Below, piece after piece: positions 1 to 8,268 of a stretch of 35,506 nt of DNA; position 1 is the stretch's first letter; each line of letters opens with the position of its first letter. A model generated the notes under the pieces. The model made no database searches. It had not been told where the DNA came from and was given only the letters and a program-made list of their open reading frames with translations. The position numbers and the translations under genes are program-made. This stretch comes from Amycolatopsis kentuckyensis. GTDB lineage: Bacteria > Actinomycetota > Actinomycetes > Mycobacteriales > Pseudonocardiaceae. The stretch is from the NCBI RefSeq assembly GCF_002155975.1, contig NZ_MUMI01000054.1, positions 1-35,506 on the forward strand, read 5' to 3'.

Positions 1-552
1 CTGCTGGCCGCCGACGGCGATCCGGACGCGCTCGCCCTGATCCTCACCGGTGAGAAGGCGTTCACCCACTCGGCGCAGGTCATCCCCGACACCGCGATCA
101 TGGGCGAGGCCACCGCCGCGGTGCTGGTCGGCCCCGGCGAGGACGAGGACACGCTGCTCGGCTACGCCACCACCACGCTCGGCGGCCCGGGCGGCGAAGT
201 CATCCTCGACGACGAGCAGGCCGCCGAGTTCCGGCAGATCTACCCCGGCGCGGTCGCCGACGTCGCCCGGGCGGCCATCGCCGCCGCCGGGCTGACCGTC
301 GACGACATCGACCTCGTCCTGCCGCACAACGTCAACAAGATCTCCTGGATCCGCGCGAGCGCCGCGCTGGGCATTCCGCGGGCCAAGATCTTCCTGCAGA
401 ACGTCGGCACGACCGGGCACTGCTTCTGCGCCGACCCCTTTCTCAACCACCACGCCGCCAACGGCCTGGGGCTCATCGCGCCCGGGGCCCGCTACCTGAT
501 GATCTCCGTCGGCCTGGGGTCGACGTTCTCCGCCATGGTCTTCCGGAAATGA
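1..552 (+). CDS. 3-oxoacyl-ACP synthase III (KAS III) family protein, C-terminal part
   Basis: The frame is open from base 1, so the N-terminus and the catalytic Cys lie outside the window; 183 residues are visible. They match the C-terminal half of KAS III/FabH-type thiolase-fold enzymes, which start or extend acyl chains on carrier proteins or act as acyltransferases. The active-site His is in VLPHNVNKISW (His codon 325-327). Where FabH has the Asn-containing GNTSAAS loop, this protein reads VGTTGHCFCADP (about 406-438), so the canonical Asn appears to be Thr. The change suggests an acyltransferase-like or otherwise non-classical reaction. The protein ends GLGSTFSAMVFRK, the usual glycine-rich KAS III terminus. 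The stop precedes the decarboxylase start by 11 bases, which suggests co-transcription. The family is secure; the substrate is unknown. Confidence 0.85.
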   Translation: MLAADGDPDALALILTGEKAFTHSAQVIPDTAIMGEATAAVLVGPGEDEDTLLGYATTTLGGPGGEVILDDEQAAEFRQIYPGAVADVARAAIAAAGLTVDDIDLVLPHNVNKISWIRASAALGIPRAKIFLQNVGTTGHCFCADPFLNHHAANGLGLIAPGARYLMISVGLGSTFSAMVFRK

Positions 553-563
553 GGAGCGCTGCA

Positions 564-1859
564 ATGAGTGTCGAATTCGAGATCTCCGGCGTCGGCATCG
601 CCGAGCTCGCGGAGCGTTACGGCACCCCGCTCTTCGTCTACGACGGCGACGAACTGGGCAGCCGCCTGCTGGGCCTGCGCGAGCACCTGCACCCGCGCCT
701 GGAAATCTTCTACTCGCTGAAGTCCAACCCGAACATCTCGGTGTGCGCGCTGCTGCACGCCCACGGCGCGCGGGCCGAGGTGTCGTCGATGGCCGAGCTG
801 CTCACCGCGCGGCGGGCCGGGGTCGCCGGCGAGGACATCATCTTCCTCGGTCCCGGCAAGAGCGCCTCGGAACTGGCCGCCTGCCTGGACGAAGGCGTCT
901 ACACCGTCGTCTGCGAATCGTTCGGCGAACTGCGGATCCTCGACGACCTCGCGCGGGATCGCGGCATCGAAGCGCGCGTTGCCCTGCGCGTGAACCCGAG
1001 CTTCGCGGTCAAGGGCTCGGGCCTCACCATGGGCGGCAAGCCGCGCCAGTTCGGCATCGACGAAGAACAGCTGCTCGCCGCCACCGACCTCGCGGACCGG
1101 CACCCGAACCTGCGGCTGATGGGCGTGCAGGTGTACATGGGCACCCGGATCCTCGACGAGGAACCGATCGTCGAGAACACGCGGCGCATCTTCGAGCTCG
1201 CCGAGCGCGTTTCGCGGCAGCTCGGGTTCCCCCTCGACATGGTCGACGTCGGCGGCGGCCTCGGCGTCGCGTACTTCGCCGGTGAGAAGGACCTCGACCG
1301 CGATCTGCTCGCCTCGATGCTCAACCCGGTGATCGACGAGTTCGCGCAGCGCCACCCGGCGACGCGGCTGGTCATGGAACTCGGCCGGTACCTGGCCGCC
1401 ACGGCCGGGACCTACGTCGTCCGCGTCCGCTACACCAAGACGTCACTGGGGCAGAACTTCGCGGTCGCCGACGGCGGCACCAACCACCACATGGCCGCCG
1501 TCGGCATCGGCTCCTACGTCAAGCGCGACTTCCCGATCCGGCTGCTCAACCGCATCGACGAGCCGGCCACCGAAACCTGGCAGATCACCGGGCCGCTGTG
1601 CACGCCCAACGACGTGCTCGCCAAGAAGGCCGCGCTGCCGCCGCTCCGGCCCGGTGACCTGATCGGGGTCACGCGCTCCGGTGCCTACGGCCCGACGGCG
1701 TCCCCGGTGCTGTTCCTCAGCCACGGCTACCCGGCCGAGGTTATCGTCCACAATGGACGTCACTACCTCGTCAGCGAGCGGGACGAGCCCGCGGACCTGC
1801 TGCGCCGCCAGCACCTGCACGAGTTCGCCGCGCCGGTCGCGGTGGGTGCGGAGCGCTAG
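564..1859 (+). CDS. PLP-dependent fold-type III decarboxylase (LysA/BtrK/SbnH-like)
   Basis: A 431-residue member of the alanine-racemase-fold decarboxylases, which include diaminopimelate, ornithine and carrier-bound amino-acid decarboxylases. The PLP lysine is in IFYSLKSNPN near residue 50. A glycine loop VDVGGGLGVAYF and the phosphate-binding ELGRYL follow. The second-subunit Cys motif GPLCTPNDVLA and the Tyr of GAYGPTASP complete the active site. I prefer ATG 564 to ATG 549 because GAGGAG (551-556) lies 7 bases ahead of 564. BtrK (butirosin) decarboxylates a glutamyl-ACP, and SbnH (staphyloferrin B) decarboxylates a citryl-Dap intermediate. This window has both an ATP-grasp enzyme with ACPs and an sbnAB pair, so either precedent could apply. 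Ordinary LysA is less likely because the gene sits in a biosynthetic operon. Family is certain; substrate is inferred. Confidence 0.9.
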   Translation: MSVEFEISGVGIAELAERYGTPLFVYDGDELGSRLLGLREHLHPRLEIFYSLKSNPNISVCALLHAHGARAEVSSMAELLTARRAGVAGEDIIFLGPGKSASELAACLDEGVYTVVCESFGELRILDDLARDRGIEARVALRVNPSFAVKGSGLTMGGKPRQFGIDEEQLLAATDLADRHPNLRLMGVQVYMGTRILDEEPIVENTRRIFELAERVSRQLGFPLDMVDVGGGLGVAYFAGEKDLDRDLLASMLNPVIDEFAQRHPATRLVMELGRYLAATAGTYVVRVRYTKTSLGQNFAVADGGTNHHMAAVGIGSYVKRDFPIRLLNRIDEPATETWQITGPLCTPNDVLAKKAALPPLRPGDLIGVTRSGAYGPTASPVLFLSHGYPAEVIVHNGRHYLVSERDEPADLLRRQHLHEFAAPVAVGAER

Positions 1860-1862
1860 CCG

Positions 1863-2672
1863 ATGTACCGCGCGTCCGCGACCACCCTGTCCTCCGCACC
1901 CGCGCCGGGCCTGCGGCAGCTGCCGCTGCGCCTGGCGCTGGCGATCCGGCGCGAGTTCGGCCCGGGGGAGCGCGAAATCGACGTCCCCGCGCTGCACCGG
2001 TACTTCGCCGACCTCAGCCGGGGACACGAAATCGGTTTCCGGCCCGACCGGGTGACGCGGGCGCGCGGCAACCCCTTCCTCGTGATGGCCCGCGAACTGC
2101 TCGCCGGGCAGCTGTCCGGCGAGCGGATCGACCTCGCGATCGTCGCCCACGCGGCGCCCGAGTTCGACCCGCGGCTGTCGGCGCCGGTGAACCTCACCGC
2201 CGTACTGCCCGGCACCCCGCTGGTGTTTTCCGTGTCGGGGCAGGGAAGCCTGTCCCCGTTCACCGCCCTGCGGATCGCCGGCTCCTACGCCCGGCGCCAC
2301 GACTACCGGCGCGTCCTGGTCCTGATCATGGACCAGGGCGTGACGCCGTACGACACACCGGACCACATCGGCGACGCCGCGACCGCCCTGCTGTTCGAGG
2401 CGGGCGGCCGCCGGACGATCCGCGTCGGCTACGAACCCGAAGTGGCGCCGGACGCCATCCCGGACTTCGAGCCGGCGGAGACGGTCGTCATCGGCCGCGG
2501 GCTGGCCGGGCTGGGTTCCCGGCCGGACGCGATCGTCGCACCGGCCGAGTTCCCGTGCACCGGGCTCTGGGCACCGCTCACCGGCGGCGCGGCCGCCGGT
2601 CCGGTGCTGCTGGCCGACTACGACCCGCGCCGCGGTGCGCTGGGAATCTGCGTGGTCGCCGAGTCCGATTGA
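1863..2672 (+). CDS. thiolase-fold (KAS III-like) protein lacking the catalytic Cys
   Basis: A 269-residue protein starting three bases after the decarboxylase stop. The central stretch (DLAIVAHAAPEF, then VFSVSGQGSLSPFTALRIA, then YRRVLVLIMDQG) follows the N-terminal half of KAS III enzymes around the nucleophile elbow. The nucleophile position, normally AACSGF, here reads SGQGSL, with no Cys. It therefore probably cannot form an acyl-enzyme. The protein is also shorter than a full KAS III (about 330 residues). It may be a structural partner of the upstream KAS III, a carrier-protein binding protein, or a KAS-derived enzyme with new chemistry. The assignment rests on fold-pattern recognition only; no function is asserted. 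Confidence 0.6.
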   Translation: MYRASATTLSSAPAPGLRQLPLRLALAIRREFGPGEREIDVPALHRYFADLSRGHEIGFRPDRVTRARGNPFLVMARELLAGQLSGERIDLAIVAHAAPEFDPRLSAPVNLTAVLPGTPLVFSVSGQGSLSPFTALRIAGSYARRHDYRRVLVLIMDQGVTPYDTPDHIGDAATALLFEAGGRRTIRVGYEPEVAPDAIPDFEPAETVVIGRGLAGLGSRPDAIVAPAEFPCTGLWAPLTGGAAAGPVLLADYDPRRGALGICVVAESD

Positions 2673-2726
2673 CGCGGCCCTAGGATGGTCGTGGTCGCAA
2701 TCGGGCTCGAAGCGGGGGACGGACAA

Positions 2727-3371
2727 GTGCGCGTGGTCATCGGAGAAGACCAGTTCCTGCTCAGGGACGGTCTGGTGCGGCTGCTGGAAGCGCACGAGTT
2801 CGAGGTCAGCGCGGCCGTGGACAACGGGCCGGACCTGCTGGAAGCCATGCTGCGCGAGCGGCCGGACATCGCGATCGTCGACATCCGGCTGCCGCCGTCG
2901 TTCACCGACGAGGGCCTGCGCGCCGCCATCGAAGCGCGGCGCCGGATCCAGGGTTTCCCGGTGCTCGTCCTTTCGCAGTACGTGGAACGGCTGTACGCCG
3001 ACGAACTCCTCGCGGACGGCGAGGGTTCGGTCGGCTATCTGCTCAAGGACCGCGTGTTCCACGGCGACCAGTTCGTGGACGCCGTCCGCCAGGTCGCCCT
3101 CGGAGGCACGGTGATGGACCCGGACGTCGTGACCCGCCTGCTGACGCACAACACCCGCGACGACCGCCTGGAACGGCTCACGCCGCGGGAGCGCGAGGTC
3201 CTCAAGCTGATGGCCGAAGGCCGGTCGAACAGCAACATCGCGGGCGAGCTGGTCGTTTCGGAGAAGGCCGTTTCCAAGCACATCAACAACATCCTCGCCA
3301 AGCTGAACCTGCCGCAGTCGGAGGACGCCAACCGGCGGGTCCTGGCGGTGCTGGCCTACCTGAAGCACTGA
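2727..3371 (+). CDS. NarL/FixJ-type response regulator
   Basis: A 214-residue two-domain regulator. The receiver begins VRVVIGEDQFLLRDGL with the acidic pair (ED), and the phospho-acceptor Asp is in DIAIVDIRLPP. The conserved Lys is in GYLLKDRV. The C-terminal LuxR-type helix-turn-helix starts LTPREREVLKLMAEG and contains VSEKAVSKHINNIL. An upstream ATG (2685) is in frame, but GTG 2727 is a better start because the receiver fold begins right there and a GGGGGACGGA tract precedes it. A -10-like TAGGAT lies at 2682-2687. The gene ends four bases from the stop of a convergent sensor kinase, its likely partner. The probable target is the adjacent ABC transporter pair. Family certain, target inferred. 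Confidence 0.92.
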   Translation: MRVVIGEDQFLLRDGLVRLLEAHEFEVSAAVDNGPDLLEAMLRERPDIAIVDIRLPPSFTDEGLRAAIEARRRIQGFPVLVLSQYVERLYADELLADGEGSVGYLLKDRVFHGDQFVDAVRQVALGGTVMDPDVVTRLLTHNTRDDRLERLTPREREVLKLMAEGRSNSNIAGELVVSEKAVSKHINNILAKLNLPQSEDANRRVLAVLAYLKH

Positions 3372-3375
3372 GCGA

Positions 3376-4653
3376 TCAGGGCTCGAGGCCGCAGGGGATC
3401 TCGATCGTCACCATGGTCGGGCCGCCGAGCGGGCTGAGGATCGTGATGAAGCCGTCGAGCGGGGCGAGGCGCTTCTCGATGCCGCGCAGGCCCGTGCCGC
3501 CCTCGGTGTTCGCGCCGCCGCGGCCGTGGTCGCTGACGTTGATCACCAGGCGGCCGAACTCGTAGTGGACGTTGATCGCGCCGCTCTGCGCGCCGGAGTG
3601 CTTCATCGCGTTGTTCAGCAGTTCGGACACCGAGAAGTACGCCGCCGTCTCGACCGCCAGGGACGGCCGGCCGGGCAGGTCGATCGTCGTCTCGATGCGC
3701 AGCGGGTTTTCGATGGCCAGGGTGCGGATCGCGTCCGTGATGCCGCGGTCGACCAGCACCGGCGGCTGGATGCCGCGGACGAGGTCGCGCAGCTGCTGCA
3801 ACGCCTTGGCCGAGCTGTTCTTCGCCTCGTCCATCAGGGACCGGGCGGCTTCGGGGTGGGAATCGAGCACGCGCATGGCGGCGTCGAGCGTCATCCCCAT
3901 CGCGACGAGGTGGGTCTGCGCGCCGTCGTGCAGGTCGCGCTCGATGCGGCGCAGCTCGGTCGCCTGCGAACCGACGGCGTCGTCGCGGCTTTCCGCCAGG
4001 TGCTGCACGCGGTTCGTCAGCCGGGTCACCTCGGTCGGGGACAGCAGGGTGGCCGCGAGCCGCGCGTGCAGCTTCAGCAGGTGCGGCGCGCTCCACAGCG
4101 CGAGCGGGAAGTGCGCCAGGCCGAGGATCGCGGCGAACCAGGCCGTCGGCTGGTCGTCCACCGGGAGCACGACGTACCAGCTGCCGAGCCACTCGGCCGC
4201 CTCGGTCCCGACCAGGAACGGCATCGTGAGCCCGCGGATCCCGTCCAGGATCAGCAGGAGCGGGGTGAGCGTGAGCAGGATGCCGAGGGAACTGTCGACC
4301 ACCAGCCACAGGGCGTCGCGCCAGTTCGCGCGGTCGCCGAGCAGGTGGTGGCACCGGCGCAGCGCGGTACTCCCGGCCGGCTCCGGCAGGTACGGGGAGG
4401 CGATCCGCACGTCCGACCACGCCGCGGCCGACGCGCGGACGCGGTCGGTCAGCGACCGCATCAGCAGCACGGCCGGGGGCAGCATGAACAGCCCCACGCC
4501 CACGCCGATCAGCGAGGCGGCGGTGACCACGACGACGAACATCACGAGTTCGGTCACCGCGACCACGGCGAGCGCGCCGCCGCGCAGGGTCGCCAGGCCG
4601 CCGTCGCGCACCAGCGACCGCGTCATCGTCGCGACCGGGCTTCCGCTAGTCAT
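3376..4653 (-). CDS. membrane sensor histidine kinase (HisKA_3 type)
   Basis: A 425-residue membrane kinase of the class that pairs with NarL-type regulators. The N-terminal half has several hydrophobic segments, including one around ELVMFVVVVTAASLIGVGVG and another around LGILLTLTPLLLIL. The phospho-acceptor His is in RRIERDLHDGAQ. The ATPase domain carries the N box in LLNNAMKHSG and a glycine box in DHGRGGANTEGGTGLRGIEKRL. ATG 4653 is preferred to ATG 4662: a -10-like CATAAT (minus strand, 4666-4661) would start transcription at or next to 4653, giving a leaderless message. The gene is convergent with the response regulator and divergent from the ABC ATPase. It probably senses an envelope-active compound, perhaps the cluster product. 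Confidence 0.9.
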   Translation of the reverse strand: MTSGSPVATMTRSLVRDGGLATLRGGALAVVAVTELVMFVVVVTAASLIGVGVGLFMLPPAVLLMRSLTDRVRASAAAWSDVRIASPYLPEPAGSTALRRCHHLLGDRANWRDALWLVVDSSLGILLTLTPLLLILDGIRGLTMPFLVGTEAAEWLGSWYVVLPVDDQPTAWFAAILGLAHFPLALWSAPHLLKLHARLAATLLSPTEVTRLTNRVQHLAESRDDAVGSQATELRRIERDLHDGAQTHLVAMGMTLDAAMRVLDSHPEAARSLMDEAKNSSAKALQQLRDLVRGIQPPVLVDRGITDAIRTLAIENPLRIETTIDLPGRPSLAVETAAYFSVSELLNNAMKHSGAQSGAINVHYEFGRLVINVSDHGRGGANTEGGTGLRGIEKRLAPLDGFITILSPLGGPTMVTIEIPCGLEP

Positions 4654-4797
4654 GGCGCCCATTATGCGCAGGCCGGGCGGCTTTCCGCGGTAGTGCTAAC
4701 CCCCGCAAACTTCCGCTCCCTAGCACCCTCGGAAACCGGCCCGCCGCTTCGTAACGTCATCGCGGTACAGATCGAAGGAAGCGCAGGGGAGCCGCAG
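4654..4797. promoter_or_regulatory. divergent promoter region with a nested inverted repeat
   Basis: This gap separates the kinase start from the ABC ATPase start. It holds two nested inverted repeats: TTTCCG (4682-4687) with CGGAAA (4730-4735), and GTGCTA (4693-4698) with TAGCAC (4721-4726). The arms are asymmetric by two bases. The layout suits an operator for the dimeric LuxR-type response regulator encoded nearby. A minus-strand -10-like CATAAT lies at 4666-4661 for the kinase. For the ATPase, TAACGT (4752-4757) is a possible -10, and AGGGGAG lies upstream of its ATG. Function is inferred. Confidence 0.4.
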
Positions 4798-5592
4798 ATG
4801 TACCAGCAAGGCGACACGGTCGAAGTCGTGCGGCTGCTGTCCGTACGCAAGGCGTACGGCAAGAACGGCGCACAGGTCCTGGCCCTCGACAACGTGACGG
4901 CGGGTTTCGCCGCCGGCACGTTCACCGCGGTGATGGGGCCGTCGGGGTCGGGCAAGAGCACGCTGCTGCACTGCGCGGCCGGCCTGGACAAGCCGACGTC
5001 CGGCTCGGTCGTGCTGGGCGGCACGGACCTCAGCGTGATGCGCGAGGTCGAGCTGACCCGGTTGCGGCGCGACCGGATCGGGTTCGTCTTCCAGGCCTTC
5101 AACCTGCTGCCCGCGCTCGACGTCGAGCAGAACGTGACGCTGCCGCTGCGGCTGGCCGGCCGCCGGGCGGACCCGGCGCTCGTGCGCCGCGTCATCGAGC
5201 AGGTCGGCCTCGGCGAGCGGCGTCACCACCGGCCCGCGGAACTCTCCGGCGGCCAGCAGCAGCGGGTGGCGATCGCCCGCGCGCTCGTCACCCACCCCGA
5301 GGTGATCTTCGCCGACGAGCCGACCGGCGCACTGGACACCCGCTCGGCCCAGGAAGTCCTTTCCCTGCTGCGCGAAGCGAAGAGCGTGTCCCGGCAGACG
5401 ATCGTGATGGTCACCCACGACCCGGTGGCCGCCTCCTACGCCGACCGCGTGCTGTTCCTCGCCGACGGCCGCGTCGTGGACGAGCTGCACCAGCCGAACC
5501 CCGAAGAGGTGGCCCGCCGGATGACCAACCTCGTCGCCCGCACCGAGCAGCGGCCGCAGGAAGGCCCCTGGCTGAGCGAGCTGACGCGCTGA
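4798..5592 (+). CDS. ABC transporter ATP-binding protein, MacB/LolD type
   Basis: A 264-residue ATPase that pairs with the FtsX-like permease immediately downstream. It has Walker A GPSGSGKSTLLH, Q-loop FQAFNLLPAL, signature LSGGQQQRVAIARAL, Walker B VIFADEPTGALD and the switch His in VTHDP. The ATG at 4798 follows AGGGGAG. The reading frame runs on far upstream, but that part is antisense to the kinase and is not used. The stop overlaps the permease ATG by one base, so the two are translationally coupled. Such pairs usually extract or export lipids, peptides or antibiotics, or work as mechanotransmitters. The adjacent two-component genes suggest an inducible self-protection or detoxification unit. 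Confidence 0.95.
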   Translation: MYQQGDTVEVVRLLSVRKAYGKNGAQVLALDNVTAGFAAGTFTAVMGPSGSGKSTLLHCAAGLDKPTSGSVVLGGTDLSVMREVELTRLRRDRIGFVFQAFNLLPALDVEQNVTLPLRLAGRRADPALVRRVIEQVGLGERRHHRPAELSGGQQQRVAIARALVTHPEVIFADEPTGALDTRSAQEVLSLLREAKSVSRQTIVMVTHDPVAASYADRVLFLADGRVVDELHQPNPEEVARRMTNLVARTEQRPQEGPWLSELTR

Positions 5593-8162
5593 TGCTGACC
5601 CTCGTCGTACGCACCCTGCGCTACCGCACCGGTGGCTTCATCGCCACCCTCGTCTCGGTCTTCGTCGGCACCGCCGTCATGCTCGCCTGCGGCGGCCTCA
5701 TGGAGACCGGCATCCGGACCGTGATTCCGCCGCAGCGCCTGGCCGCCGCGCCGATCGTGGTGGCCGGCAACCAGTCCTACGACCTGCCCACCGTCGGCCA
5801 CGGTGAGGACGCCTACCACGAGACCGCGACGCTGTCCGAGCGCGTCCGGCTCGACGAACGCCTCGCGAGCACGATCAGCGGCGTGCCCGGCGTCGCCCAC
5901 GTGGTCCCCGACGTCTCCTTCCACGCCGAGGTGCTCGGCGACACCGGCGGCCCGTCGGTGCCCGGCACCCAGGCCGGCCACAGCTGGGTTTCCGCCGAAC
6001 TGGCGCCCTACCGGCTGACCGAGGGCCAGGCCCCGATCCGCGAGGGCGAAATCGTCCTCGACTCCGCCACCGCCGGGCGGATCGGCGCGCACGCCGGCAG
6101 CGAGATCGACGTCGCCGTCCGCGGGGGCGTCCACCCCTACCGGGTCACCGGCATCGCCGACGCCGGTCGCCGGATCGCCTCCGACGCGGTCTTCTTCTCA
6201 CCCGCCGAGGCCGCCGGGCTGCGGTCCGCGGCCGGGCAGGTCGACGCGTTCGGCGTCCAGCTCGCCCCCGGTGCCGACGTCGGCGCGGTCAACGCGCAGA
6301 TCGCCACCGCGGTGCGCGACCAGCGCGCGGTGACGCTGACCGGCGACGCCCGCGGTTCCGCGGAGTTCGCCAAGGCGGCCGGCGACGGCGAGCTGCTGAT
6401 CATCCTCGCGGCCGTGTTCGGCGGCCTCGCGGCACAGGTCGCCATGTTCGTCGTCGCGAGCACCCTGACGCTGTCGGTGCAGCAGCGCCGCCGCGAGGTG
6501 GCCATGCTGCGGGCGATCGGCGCGACCCCGCGCCAGGTGAGCCGGATGATCACCGGCGAAGCGATGATCATCGGTGCCCTGGGCACCGCGCTGGCGATCT
6601 TGCCCGGCGTGCTGCTCGGAGACTGGCTCTTCGGGCGGCTGACCGGGTTCGGCGTGATCCAGCCGGTGCTCAAGTTCGAGCAGGGCTTCTACCCGGTGGT
6701 CGCCGCGGCGATCGTGGGCCTGAGCTCGGCGTGGGGCGCCGCGTTCGTCGCCGCCCGGTACGCGGGCCGCACGCGGCCCGTCGAAGCCATGCGGGAAACG
6801 GCGATCCCCACACGCTGGCTGACCCCGACCCGGCTGTGGCTCGGCGTGTCGAGCCTGATCGGCGCGGTGGCCCTGGCCTACCTGACGATCACCGTGGTCG
6901 ACGGCCCGCTGGCCGCGAGCACGGCCGGCCCCGCCGTGACGCTGGTGGCGACCGCCGTCGCGCTGTTCGCCCCCGGGCTCACCAAGCTGGCGGTCTCGGT
7001 GCTGCGCCGGCCGATCCGCGCCTTCGGCGGCCTGCCCGGCTACCTGGCCTCGCTGAACACGCGGGCCCGCTGGATGCCGATGGCCGGGGCGGTCACGCCC
7101 ATCATGCTCGCCACCGGGCTCGCGATCTTCATGCTGTACTTCCAGACCACGGAGGTCGCGGTCGCGGAGAAGCAGTACTCCGACTCGCTGCTCGCCGACG
7201 CCGTCGTGACGTCGGCGACCGGTGACCTGCCGCCCGATCTGATCGCCGAGGTGCAGCGGACGCCCGGCGTCGCCGGGGCCACGGCGTTCGTGACCAGCAA
7301 GGGGTACAACGAAAAGCCCTCGGACGCGACGCAGGACGAAGACGGCGTGGACCTCACCGGCATCACCGCGGACGGCGTGGCGACGGCCTGGGGGAGCATC
7401 GTCGAGACCGGCAAGCTCGACGCCCTGCGCGGCGACACGATCGCCCTGCCCGCGGATCTCGCGCAGCGGCTGGGGGTCGGGGTGGGCGCCAAGATCGTCA
7501 TGCGGCTGGGCGACGGATCCCGGGCCACCCTGGACGTCGTCGCGACCCTGCGGACCACGGCGGCCTCGGCGTCGGCGCTGATGCCGGCCGACACGCTGGC
7601 GCCGCACACGGCCGCGGGCGCGGCCGACCGGATCCTCGTCATGGCACAGCCCGGGACGGCGGAAGGCGATCTGCTCGCGTCGCTGCGCACCCGGGTCGGG
7701 GACGTCGACGGCGTGCAGGTGGCCGGCCGCGAGGCGCTCACCAAGGCGTTCCTGGCGGAGGTCCAGGCCAATGCCTGGGTCAACTACCTGATCGTCGGGC
7801 TGCTGCTCGTGTACGCCGCGATCTCCATGGTGAACACGCTGGTGATGGCGACGGCGGACCGGCGGCGGGAGTTCGGGCTGCAGCGGCTCATCGGGTCGAC
7901 CCGGGGGCAGGTGATGCGCATGATGGCCGTGGAAGCGGGCGTCGTGGCCGCCATCGGTGTCTTCCTCGGCACGCTGGTCGCGGCGTCGATGCTGGTGCCC
8001 TTCAGCGCGGCGGTCTCCGACAGCCTCTTCCCGTCCGGTCCTTTGTGGATATATCTTGTGATACTCGGGCTGGCCGTCGTGCTGACGGTGGTGGCCACCT
8101 GTGCGCCGACGTGGTTCACGTTGCGCACCAGGCCGTCGCCTTCGACGCTCGCCCCTGAATAG
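5592..8162 (+). CDS. FtsX-like ABC transporter permease
   Basis: An 856-residue membrane protein with the MacB/FtsX architecture in duplicate. It has an N-terminal membrane segment, a large extracytoplasmic domain, three membrane segments (around LIILAAVFGGLAAQVAMFVV and GALGTALAILPGVLLGDWLF), a second extracytoplasmic domain, and a final FtsX bundle (VNYLIVGLLLVYAAISMVNT, then VVAAIGVFLGTLVAASMLVP, then IYLVILGLAVVLTVVATCAP). The cytoplasmic coupling motifs RRREVAMLRAIGATPRQV and RRREFGLQRLIGSTRGQV occur once in each half. It works with the ATPase whose stop it overlaps. A short run of rare codons (ATA TAT CTT GTG ATA, about 8049-8063) near the end stands out against the GC-rich codons of the rest. 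Substrate unknown. Confidence 0.92.
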   Translation: MLTLVVRTLRYRTGGFIATLVSVFVGTAVMLACGGLMETGIRTVIPPQRLAAAPIVVAGNQSYDLPTVGHGEDAYHETATLSERVRLDERLASTISGVPGVAHVVPDVSFHAEVLGDTGGPSVPGTQAGHSWVSAELAPYRLTEGQAPIREGEIVLDSATAGRIGAHAGSEIDVAVRGGVHPYRVTGIADAGRRIASDAVFFSPAEAAGLRSAAGQVDAFGVQLAPGADVGAVNAQIATAVRDQRAVTLTGDARGSAEFAKAAGDGELLIILAAVFGGLAAQVAMFVVASTLTLSVQQRRREVAMLRAIGATPRQVSRMITGEAMIIGALGTALAILPGVLLGDWLFGRLTGFGVIQPVLKFEQGFYPVVAAAIVGLSSAWGAAFVAARYAGRTRPVEAMRETAIPTRWLTPTRLWLGVSSLIGAVALAYLTITVVDGPLAASTAGPAVTLVATAVALFAPGLTKLAVSVLRRPIRAFGGLPGYLASLNTRARWMPMAGAVTPIMLATGLAIFMLYFQTTEVAVAEKQYSDSLLADAVVTSATGDLPPDLIAEVQRTPGVAGATAFVTSKGYNEKPSDATQDEDGVDLTGITADGVATAWGSIVETGKLDALRGDTIALPADLAQRLGVGVGAKIVMRLGDGSRATLDVVATLRTTAASASALMPADTLAPHTAAGAADRILVMAQPGTAEGDLLASLRTRVGDVDGVQVAGREALTKAFLAEVQANAWVNYLIVGLLLVYAAISMVNTLVMATADRRREFGLQRLIGSTRGQVMRMMAVEAGVVAAIGVFLGTLVAASMLVPFSAAVSDSLFPSGPLWIYLVILGLAVVLTVVATCAPTWFTLRTRPSPSTLAPE

Positions 8163-8247
8163 GTGACCTCGGGCGGGCCGGGAACCCCAGTGAGGCGCTG
8201 ACGAACTCTCCCCCAGATTGTCAGCGCGCGGTCAGCCCGAGGTCACC
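8162..8247. repeat. nested perfect inverted repeats between the permease and the RetSat-like gene
   Basis: The outer arms GGTGACCTCGGGC (8162-8174) and GCCCGAGGTCACC (8235-8247) are a perfect 13-base inverted match. Inside them, GCGCTGAC (8195-8202) and GTCAGCGC (8220-8227) are a perfect 8-base inverted match. The right arms overlap the activator heptamers of the downstream promoter, so the left arms are mirror copies of those operator sequences. As RNA the region could also fold into a two-tier stem that ends the permease transcript; no U-tract follows. Confidence 0.6.
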
Positions 8248-8262
8248 GCTCCGGCATAGCGT
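8220..8262 (+). promoter_or_regulatory. SARP-type activator site and -10 for the RetSat-like gene
   Basis: Three direct heptamers lie at exact 11-base phasing: TCAGCGC (8221-8227), TCAGCCC (8232-8238) and TCACCGC (8243-8249), each preceded by G and separated by four bases. Seven bases after the third is the -10-like TAGCGT (8257-8262). This matches the known SARP layout of direct repeats replacing the -35, with the last repeat 7-8 bases from the -10. The extended form GTCAGCG/GTCAGCC resembles the GTCAGSS repeats I recall for the SARP PapR2. Transcription would begin about base 8269, the A of no upstream leader: the GTG start itself, so the message is probably leaderless. Confidence 0.75.
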
Positions 8263-8268
8263 CGGGGC

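Noticed and set aside
549-563. ATG 549 as decarboxylase start
   Set aside because: It overlaps the KAS III stop and has no ribosome site, while ATG 564 has GAGGAG at the correct distance.
3526-4797. Upstream extension of the ABC ATPase frame
   Set aside because: The open frame is antisense to the sensor kinase, and its translation is low-complexity; the ATPase fold begins at 4798.
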